A DNA stretch of 6,290 bases, taken from JBAXPV01 sp037132075. Its GTDB lineage: Bacteria; Bacteroidota; Bacteroidia; Bacteroidales; CAIXZF01. The stretch covers positions 1 through 6,290 of the forward strand of contig JBAXPV010000081.1 of assembly GCA_037132075.1 (NCBI GenBank), written 5' to 3'. Positions 1 through 4,772 of this stretch are shown here, piece by piece. The notes under the pieces are model-generated. The model saw only the letters and a program-made list of their open reading frames with translations. It searched no databases and was not told the DNA's origin. Position 1 is the first letter of the stretch. Every line of letters starts with the position of its first letter. The position numbers and the translations under genes were made by a program.

Positions 1-647
1 ACTACAATACGGCAACAGACATGGGGACAAACACCTCCAGGACAGAAACCGGACTTTTAAACAACACAGCCTATACCCGCTACGTCTGGGCATATTTTCC
101 CTGCGGAACATCAAGTGCGACCACAATGCTTCAGTCGACGCCGGCAATTTCAAGTCCGGTTGCCGGTTCACACGTGGCATTGCTGTACCAGATCACCTGG
201 AACTGGAACACCGTGACCGGCGCCACCGGATATAAATGGTGTACCACCAATGACTACAATACCGCGACAGACATGGGTGCAAGCATCACAAAGGTTGAAA
301 CGGGATTAACGTGCAACACCGCCTATACCCGTTACATCTGGGCTTATTTTTCCTGTGGAACATCAAGCCCGACAAGCCTGAATATGTCAACCCTGGTGAT
401 TTCAAGTCCGCTTGCAGGAAGCCATATCGCCACAACCACCCAGATCACCTGGAACTGGATCGCCGTGACCGATGCAACAGGATATAAATGGAATACGACC
501 AATGACTACAGTACAGCAACAAATATGGCTTTAGCTACCTCAAAAACTGAAACAGGACTTAGCAATGGCGTCACCTATACCAGGTATGTATGGGCCTATA
601 ATTCATGCAGCGTGTCACCCATAAGCACCCTGAGCCAGTCAACACTA
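1..647 (+). repeat. Tandem 252-bp (84-residue) FN3-like modules
   Basis: One partial module (1-146) is followed by full modules starting at 147 and 399, exactly 252 bases apart. An 18-base block, CAGATCACCTGGAACTGG, is identical at 189, at 441 and in the single module of the next gene at 1533. Each module reads [I/V]SSP.AGSH...QITWNW..VT.ATGYKW.TTNDY.TAT.M....ETGL....YTRY.WAY..C. The resemblance to fibronectin type III domains is by pattern only. Cysteine content differs: the module at 147 has extra cysteines in KWCTTND and LTCNTAY. Confidence 0.85.
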
Positions 648-1109
648 TATATAGGAATGGCTTACCAGGGAGGAATCGTTTTCTATATCGACGGCAGCGG
701 GCAACACGGACTGATTGCCGCAGCCACTGATCAGAGTGGCAGTGCGCCTTGGGGTTGTCCTTCAACTACAATTGGAACCACAGCAACAGCGATCGGAACA
801 GGACAAGCCAATACCACGGCAATTGTTTACGGATGCAGTGAAGCCGGTATAGCGGCACGAATTTGCGATGACCTTGTGTTGAATTCATACAATGACTGGT
901 ACCTGCCCAGCTTAGACGAACTAAAACAGTTATATATACAAAGAAATGTCATTGGCGGTTTTTCTACATACGCCAATTACTTCAGTTCGTCTGAAGTAAT
1001 ATTTTTCAGTGGTGACACCTGGGCTCAAATCGTTAACTTTTTAAATGGTCTTAATGGGTTTTATCCCAAAAATATGGAAATTAATGTTCGCGCAATCCGT
1101 TCTTTTTAG
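1..1109 (+). CDS. Secreted repeat protein with FN3-like modules and C-terminal DUF1566 (Lcl_C) domain, 5'-partial
   Basis: The frame (codons from position 3) is open to the left edge, and its first residues YNTATDMG match the inside of the next repeat, so the first ATG at 21 is not the true start. It carries one partial and two complete FN3-like modules of 84 residues (hallmarks ITWNW..VT.ATGYKW, ETGL, YTRYVWAY). From about 648 a DUF1566/Lcl_C domain follows: AYQGGIVFYI, HGLIAAA, CDDLVLN, DWYLPSLDEL, SSSE and the terminal VRAIRSF. This domain family has a C-type-lectin-like fold and occurs in surface or secreted proteins; the Legionella collagen-like protein uses it in adhesion. By analogy with its paralogue at 1173 it should have a signal peptide and an ILDVKST-type head upstream. 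The ligand is unknown. The domain call is firm; the role as a surface binding protein is inference. Confidence 0.88.
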   Translation, partial: YNTATDMGTNTSRTETGLLNNTAYTRYVWAYFPCGTSSATTMLQSTPAISSPVAGSHVALLYQITWNWNTVTGATGYKWCTTNDYNTATDMGASITKVETGLTCNTAYTRYIWAYFSCGTSSPTSLNMSTLVISSPLAGSHIATTTQITWNWIAVTDATGYKWNTTNDYSTATNMALATSKTETGLSNGVTYTRYVWAYNSCSVSPISTLSQSTLYIGMAYQGGIVFYIDGSGQHGLIAAATDQSGSAPWGCPSTTIGTTATAIGTGQANTTAIVYGCSEAGIAARICDDLVLNSYNDWYLPSLDELKQLYIQRNVIGGFSTYANYFSSSEVIFFSGDTWAQIVNFLNGLNGFYPKNMEINVRAIRSF

Positions 1110-1122
1110 AAAAAAATCAGTT

Positions 1123-1148
1123 GTCAATTATTGACTTCAGGAAAGTCA
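1123..1148. promoter_or_regulatory. Two overlapping inverted repeats between the DUF1566 paralogues
   Basis: GTCAAT-T-ATTGAC (1123-1135) overlaps TGACTT-CAGGA-AAGTCA (1132-1148). The TGAC segment is shared, so only one of the two could form at a time. Neither is followed by a T-run, so a rho-independent terminator is not supported. The pair sits in the 63-base gap between the first gene's stop and the next gene's ATG. It could be an operator or a short RNA structure, or be chance in an AT-rich gap. Confidence 0.3.
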
Positions 1149-1172
1149 TGCTTTAACAATAGAATATTTTAT

Positions 1173-2219
1173 ATGAAATCTCAATTTAAACCACAGTTGA
1201 TCAAAAAAGCAGGAAAACAACTGATCCTTTTTCTTTTGTGCTTTCTCCTTTCGGCCAGCGCACTTGCCCAGGACCTCGGCATCAATTCAGATGGCAGCGA
1301 ACCTCATACTTCAGCGATTCTCGATGTAAAAAGCACGGCAAAAGGCGTTCTCATTCCCCGCATGACGATGCAGGAACGTGATGCCATAGCCAGTCCGGCA
1401 AACGGCCTGATGGTCTTCTGTACCGATTGCGGAACCAAAGGAGCCTTGAATATTTTCTTTGGCGCGTGGAAGTCTGTTTCTCTTTGCTCCGTGGGCGCTC
1501 CCCTTGCCGGAACCCATATCGCTGCAGCCAACCAGATCACCTGGAACTGGAATGCCGTGACCGGTGCTGCGGGTTACAAATGGAACACCACCAACGACTA
1601 TAGCACGGCTACTGATATGGGACAAAACACCTCCATGTCCGAAACCAGCCTTATTGAGGGAATCACCTACACCAGGTATGTCTGGGCTTATAGCCCCTGC
1701 AGTGTGTCAACAGTAAGCATCCTGAATCAGATGTTAATATACATTGGCATGAGTTACCAGGGAGGGAAAGTTTTTTACATATATAAACCCGAAGATATTG
1801 TTGTTTATGTTGCCGGAGAGACACATGGCCTGATTGCAGCTACCAGCAACCAAAGCACCGGAGCGCAATGGGGTTGTTACCAAACTTTTGTCAATTGGAC
1901 TTCTACTGAAATTGGTCAGGGACAGGACAATACCTTGCATATGCTCATTTGCCCCGGATCAAACAATGCTGCGAAGATTTGCGATGATCTTGTTTTGAAT
2001 GATTACAGCGATTGGTTTTTGCCATCAAAAGACGAACTGAATCAGCTTTACCTGCAAAAAAGCATCATTGGAGATTTCACAGTATCAATCTATTGGAGTT
2101 CATCCGAGTATAACAACAATTATTCTTACGGCCAGCGCTTCCTTGCTCCCAACCCGGGCGGGGTATATTTGGAATCAAAGGACTATCCGCGGGCGGTGCG
2201 GGCGGTGCGGGCTTTTTAA
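1173..2219 (+). CDS. Secreted DUF1566 (Lcl_C) protein with one FN3-like module, paralogue of the upstream gene
   Basis: The product has 348 residues. I chose ATG 1173 over an in-frame TTG at 1131 because it places a clean signal peptide at the N-terminus: MKSQFKPQLIKKAGKQ, then a hydrophobic core, then SALA|Q with cleavage after about residue 32. Residues 34-100 form the Bacteroidetes head seen on many secreted proteins (LGINSDGSEPHTSAILDVKST.KGVLIPRMT..ERDAI..P.NGLMVF). One 84-residue FN3-like module covers about 107-189, and DUF1566 covers about 190-348 (SYQGGKVFYI, HGLIAAT, ICDDLVLN, DWFLPSKDEL, YWSSSE, VRAVRAF). It is probably exported and surface-linked or released; the ligand is unknown. 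It has one module where the upstream copy has more. The stretch between SSSE and VRAVRAF differs almost entirely from the paralogue, and the last 30 bases are unusually GC-rich. No clear promoter lies in the 63-base gap, so read-through from upstream is possible. Confidence 0.9.
   Translation: MKSQFKPQLIKKAGKQLILFLLCFLLSASALAQDLGINSDGSEPHTSAILDVKSTAKGVLIPRMTMQERDAIASPANGLMVFCTDCGTKGALNIFFGAWKSVSLCSVGAPLAGTHIAAANQITWNWNAVTGAAGYKWNTTNDYSTATDMGQNTSMSETSLIEGITYTRYVWAYSPCSVSTVSILNQMLIYIGMSYQGGKVFYIYKPEDIVVYVAGETHGLIAATSNQSTGAQWGCYQTFVNWTSTEIGQGQDNTLHMLICPGSNNAAKICDDLVLNDYSDWFLPSKDELNQLYLQKSIIGDFTVSIYWSSSEYNNNYSYGQRFLAPNPGGVYLESKDYPRAVRAVRAF
2187..2211 (+). repeat. GC-rich 9-bp tandem repeat at the 3' end of the second DUF1566 gene
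   Basis: CGGGCGGTG occurs at 2190-2198 and again at 2199-2207, followed by CGGG. It encodes the terminal PRAVRAVR. By count, 23 of the 25 bases from 2187 to 2211 are G or C, in a gene that is otherwise mixed in composition. The upstream paralogue encodes the equivalent VRAIRSF with ordinary codons (gtt cgc gca atc cgt), so the protein motif alone does not force the composition. Confidence 0.75.
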
Positions 2220-2258
2220 TAAAATACAGAACCCAAATTTAAAGCAAAGTTTTCGATC

Positions 2259-2474
2259 ATGGAAAATAGAGTTCAATTAGAGAAAGAAATTGTAGAAAAA
2301 GCGATGAGAGATCCCCTTTTCAGAAAACGGCTTCTTGAAAATCCAAGAGCTGTTATTGAAGAAGAGACCGGGATTACAATTCCAGAATCTGTCATCATAA
2401 AAATCATCGAAGAAGAACCACTCATCATTTACCTGATCTTACCCAAGACTCCTGTTGAACATGAGGAGACATAA
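2259..2474 (+). CDS. NHLP-type (nitrile hydratase-like) leader peptide family small protein, no evident core
   Basis: The product has 71 residues and almost fully matches the NHLP RiPP-leader pattern, which derives from the nitrile hydratase alpha subunit: EIVEKAMRDPLFRKRLLENPRAVIEEE, then TGITIPESV, then an acidic beta segment IIKIIEEE, then LIIYLILP. In NHLP RiPPs this domain is the recognition leader and is followed by a cleavage site (often Gly-Gly) and a core peptide. Here only KTPVEHEET follows the LP, so neither cleavage site nor core is seen. There is no signal peptide or membrane segment, so it is probably cytoplasmic. It begins 39 bases after the DUF1566 gene with no promoter of its own that I can see, suggesting co-transcription. 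No maturase (LanM, YcaO, radical SAM) or peptidase-transporter is in the window. The family call is strong; the role is open: leader in trans, orphan precursor, or a domesticated small protein. Confidence 0.82.
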   Translation: MENRVQLEKEIVEKAMRDPLFRKRLLENPRAVIEEETGITIPESVIIKIIEEEPLIIYLILPKTPVEHEET

Positions 2475-2498
2475 TTTACTTAATCTGTATCTGATTGA

Positions 2499-2516
2499 TT
2501 TACCGTCGCTTTACCG
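2499..2516. repeat. TTTACCG direct repeat, 11-bp spacing
   Basis: TTTACCG occurs at 2499-2505 and at 2510-2516, with starts 11 bases apart, about one helical turn. It lies downstream of the NHLP gene and about 75 bases upstream of the -33-like element of the regulator gene's promoter. The spacing suits binding of two protomers on one DNA face, but a 7-base repeat in an AT-rich gap can also arise by chance. Confidence 0.3.
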
Positions 2517-2590
2517 CTATCATTTAAAGTGTTTATACTTAAAATAAAACATATCAATCTAAATATCATTGCATTTTTGAGCAGAGAGTT

Positions 2591-2624
2591 CTTGTATCTT
2601 GTAGTACAAAATATACTATATTTG
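2591..2624 (+). promoter_or_regulatory. Bacteroidetes-type promoter for the TPR-AraC regulator
   Basis: TATATTTG at 2617-2624 is a perfect match to the Bacteroidetes -7 consensus TAnnTTTG. A CTTG at 2591-2594 (TTG 2592-2594) lies 22 bases upstream and can serve as the -33 TTTG-like element; the usual gap is about 19-21, so spacing is slightly long. Transcription should start near 2630, giving a leader of about 40 bases before ATG 2674. A weaker match, TATCATTG, lies at 2564-2571. The call rests on consensus matching and position only. Confidence 0.6.
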
Positions 2625-2628
2625 TTTA

Positions 2629-2643
2629 CGGAATCCGATTCCG
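2629..2643. promoter_or_regulatory. Perfect 7-bp dyad CGGAATC-C-GATTCCG at the expected transcription start
   Basis: The arms CGGAATC (2629-2635) and GATTCCG (2637-2643) are exact inverted complements around one central base. The dyad starts five bases after the -7 element, so it covers the likely +1. A one-base centre makes it unlikely as an RNA hairpin and better suited to a dimeric repressor operator. The binding protein is unknown. Confidence 0.45.
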
Positions 2644-2651
2644 GCCTTGGG

Positions 2652-2657
2652 GGAGGT
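2652..2657 (+). promoter_or_regulatory. Shine-Dalgarno-like GGAGGT, placed too far from the start codon
   Basis: GGAGGT is fully complementary to the 16S anti-Shine-Dalgarno core, but it ends 16 bases before ATG 2674, well beyond the usual 5-9. Bacteroidetes mostly do not rely on such sites, and the other genes here show only A-rich leaders. No other in-frame ATG lies nearer. It may be incidental to the G-rich tract at 2649-2659. Confidence 0.25.
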
Positions 2658-2673
2658 GGTTTAATCATTCTTT

Positions 2674-4608
2674 ATGAAAAAACTACTGATACTAACAATT
2701 GCTATACTTTGCGGAACTTGCGCTTACAGCAAAACTTCAAACGACGGTAATGAGAAAAAGCCCGTCACTTTAAACCGGCAGGATACCACAGCCGAAGGCT
2801 GTTATCTGCTTTCCGAAGCATATTTCAAGGCAAACAATGCTGACAGTGCCTTTTACTTTGCGCTGAAGTCATTCGGACTTTTCAAGTCATCAGGAAAATA
2901 CAAGCGGGCAAAATCAAATCTGTTTAAATTCAGCCAACAGCATAATTATGGCAAAACTGAATCAGGGATGATCATTCAGCGGGAGCTGGCCGGCATTTAT
3001 CAGTCGCTTGGGCAATACGACAGTTCGCTTTTGTTTTCTGATCATGCCCTCAGCATATCCAGGTTTCTTGACGAATCGCTAAATACAGGTCAGATTTACA
3101 CCGACATGGGCACCACCTATTTTTATATGGGCAAATTTTCGGAGGCTTTAAATTGTTATGAAAAGGCAAAGGAAATGCTGCTTGAACTTAACGATAGTGT
3201 TCAAATAGCAAAGCTCTATAACAACATGGCTTCCACCTATAAACAAATCTCTTACTATGACAAAGCCACGTATTACTTTCTTGAATCGGCTAAACTGAAG
3301 GAAGCACTTGCCGACACTGACGGGCTGGCTGCTACCTATAACAATCTCGCGCTGGTTTATTTTGACTCGGACAACAACAAAATGACCCGTTTCTTTCTGA
3401 ACAAAGCCATCTCCATCAACCTGCACAGAAAAAACAAGAAATACCTGGCTGTGAACTATACCGCTTTGGGTGACCTCTACATGGACCTGAAACAAGCTGA
3501 CTCAGCTCTGTACTTTTATCAGAAGTCTCTGGAGCTGAAAACAGAGATGGGGAATAAATACGGGATTGTTATTTCACTCCACTGTATTGGTGATGCCTAT
3601 GCCGGATTGCTTAAGAATGAAGCCAAAGCGGAGGAAAACTATCTAAAAGCCCTGGCGCTTGCCAATGAAATCGGGGCTGAATCAGAGATTGCCAGTCTGA
3701 ACCTGAACCTGGGCGAGCTTTACATTAAAAAAGGCAAGCTGGCTGCTGCCGGTGAATTGTTCCGCAAAACGCTGGACTACGCCAATCGGGAAAGTTCATT
3801 CGAACTCATACAACAAAGCTGCCGCTACCTGACCGAGATTAGCATACTCGCCGGCGACAAAGCTGCCGCTAAAGACTATTTTTCACAGTATCGAGTCTCA
3901 GTTGACAGTCTTTACGGACAGGAAAAAACCAGGGCTGTTCTTGAAATGCAGACTCGATTTGAAACCCAGAAGAAAGAAGAAGAGAACATTTTACTGCAAA
4001 AAACCAATCATCTTCAGAAAGTTCAGATCAGGCTTTTATTTATTTTGGCTGTGATATTTTTGTTACTTGGCTTTTTAATTTTCTATCTGTACCAGCAAAA
4101 GAGTAAAGCACACAGGCAGATTGTCAGGAAAAACCTCGAGATCGTAAGCACTGAAAAACAAATGGAAGAGTGGAGAACCCTGAGCCGTTCCGGAGATCAT
4201 GCACTGATTTTGCCTGCTTATAACGAAATTGAAAATACAACACTGGGGATTCTTGTTAAGTTTAACCGCTTAATGCAGGAAGAAAAGCCTTATCTCGAAC
4301 CCGGTCTGACTGTTGATGACATTTGCAGAAAGATAAGTACAAACCGTTCCTATCTTTCCCAAATGATACGTGATACTTTCAAGCAGAACTTTAACGCATA
4401 CATCAACGAACTCAGGATTAAAGAGGCCAGACGGCTTTTATCAGATTCAAAAAACAACCATATTTCCATTGAGGGTATCGGCTCCATGTCCGGCTTCAGC
4501 AATAAAGTCACCTTTCATTCTATCTTTAAAACCCAGATCGGGGTAACTCCATCCTTTTTCCGAAACTCCATGGCCCGCAGCGGATCCGATGTGATGAATT
4601 CCCTGTAA
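2674..4608 (+). CDS. Membrane-spanning TPR sensor with cytoplasmic AraC-family DNA-binding domain
   Basis: The product has 644 residues. The first 19 form a signal peptide (MKKLLILTIAILCGTCAYS, with A-Y-S fitting the -3/-1 rule; no proper lipobox). Residues about 40-410 are tetratricopeptide repeats, recognisable in YNNMASTYKQISYYDKATYY, YTALGDLYMDLKQADSALYF and LNLGELYIKKGKLAAAGELF. A charged, coiled-coil-like stretch (about 415-450) leads into one transmembrane helix at about 452-473, then a second charged helix. Residues 543-632 are an AraC-type double helix-turn-helix (LTVDDICRKISTNRSYLSQMIRD; then ISIEGIGSMSGFSNKVTFHSIFKTQIGVTPSFFR). Expected topology is TPRs in the periplasm and DNA-binding domain in the cytoplasm, a one-component signalling design common in Bacteroidetes. 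There is no kinase or receiver domain. The start is fixed by the signal peptide. It has its own promoter upstream. Ligand and target genes are unknown; flanking secreted-protein genes are plausible targets by position only. Confidence 0.9.
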   Translation: MKKLLILTIAILCGTCAYSKTSNDGNEKKPVTLNRQDTTAEGCYLLSEAYFKANNADSAFYFALKSFGLFKSSGKYKRAKSNLFKFSQQHNYGKTESGMIIQRELAGIYQSLGQYDSSLLFSDHALSISRFLDESLNTGQIYTDMGTTYFYMGKFSEALNCYEKAKEMLLELNDSVQIAKLYNNMASTYKQISYYDKATYYFLESAKLKEALADTDGLAATYNNLALVYFDSDNNKMTRFFLNKAISINLHRKNKKYLAVNYTALGDLYMDLKQADSALYFYQKSLELKTEMGNKYGIVISLHCIGDAYAGLLKNEAKAEENYLKALALANEIGAESEIASLNLNLGELYIKKGKLAAAGELFRKTLDYANRESSFELIQQSCRYLTEISILAGDKAAAKDYFSQYRVSVDSLYGQEKTRAVLEMQTRFETQKKEEENILLQKTNHLQKVQIRLLFILAVIFLLLGFLIFYLYQQKSKAHRQIVRKNLEIVSTEKQMEEWRTLSRSGDHALILPAYNEIENTTLGILVKFNRLMQEEKPYLEPGLTVDDICRKISTNRSYLSQMIRDTFKQNFNAYINELRIKEARRLLSDSKNNHISIEGIGSMSGFSNKVTFHSIFKTQIGVTPSFFRNSMARSGSDVMNSL

Positions 4609-4772
4609 ACCCTGGCTTTTTACATTTCCTTACTTCCTTTTACTATTCCTTACCTGTCTTCTTAGGAAAGGGAACAGGCATGATTTATTTTTATCTGAGC
4701 TAATCCTGTATTGGAAATGCTTCCAGGAAAACAAATAAACCGGCATCGGAAATATTGTAAAAATACAAATAG
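4609..4772. promoter_or_regulatory. Gap between regulator and DUF11 gene, with TTCCTTAC repeats and weak hairpins
   Basis: TTCCTTAC occurs at 4626-4633 and 4646-4653, 20 bases apart, with a looser TTCCTTTTAC between them at 4634. Five-base inverted repeats CCTGT/ACAGG (4653-4657 with 4674-4678) and TGGAA/TTCCA (4712-4716 with 4721-4725) could form weak hairpins, but neither leads into a T-run, so no terminator is called. I found no good TAnnTTTG element; TAATCCTG at 4701-4708 differs at two fixed positions. The last 20 bases before ATG 4773 are A-rich, as is usual for translation starts in this group. Confidence 0.35.

Noticed and set aside
571..765. Minus-strand open frame inside the first gene
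   Set aside because: It lies opposite a clear coding frame with recognised domains, and its translation has no recognisable motif.
1131..1159. Sigma70-like promoter TTGACT-N17-TAACAA before the second DUF1566 gene
   Set aside because: The -10 match is poor, and Bacteroidetes use a different consensus (TTTG / TAnnTTTG), which is not present there.
1131..1172. Earlier TTG start for the second DUF1566 gene
   Set aside because: It would add 14 polar residues (TTG read as M, then TSGKSCFNN...) in front of a good signal peptide; ATG 1173 gives a normal N-terminus.
1304..1940. Minus-strand open frames inside the second DUF1566 gene
   Set aside because: They are shadows of the real gene, with no domains and no translation signals.
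2068..2280. Plus-strand open frame overlapping the 3' end of the DUF1566 gene and the NHLP start
   Set aside because: It is out of frame with two well-supported genes; the translation shows no known motif.
2475..2500. Terminator after the NHLP gene
   Set aside because: Only a 4-bp AATC/GATT pairing is visible, with no T-run.
2480..2750. Small open frames on both strands across the regulator promoter
   Set aside because: They cover the promoter and AT-rich leader and show low-complexity translations without family features.
3148..3495. 115-codon minus-strand open frame inside the TPR region
   Set aside because: It arises from the codon pattern of the TPR gene on the other strand; no domain is seen.
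4653..4678. Rho-independent terminator after the regulator gene
   Set aside because: The CCTGT/ACAGG stem is only 5 bp with a 16-base loop and no T-run directly after it.
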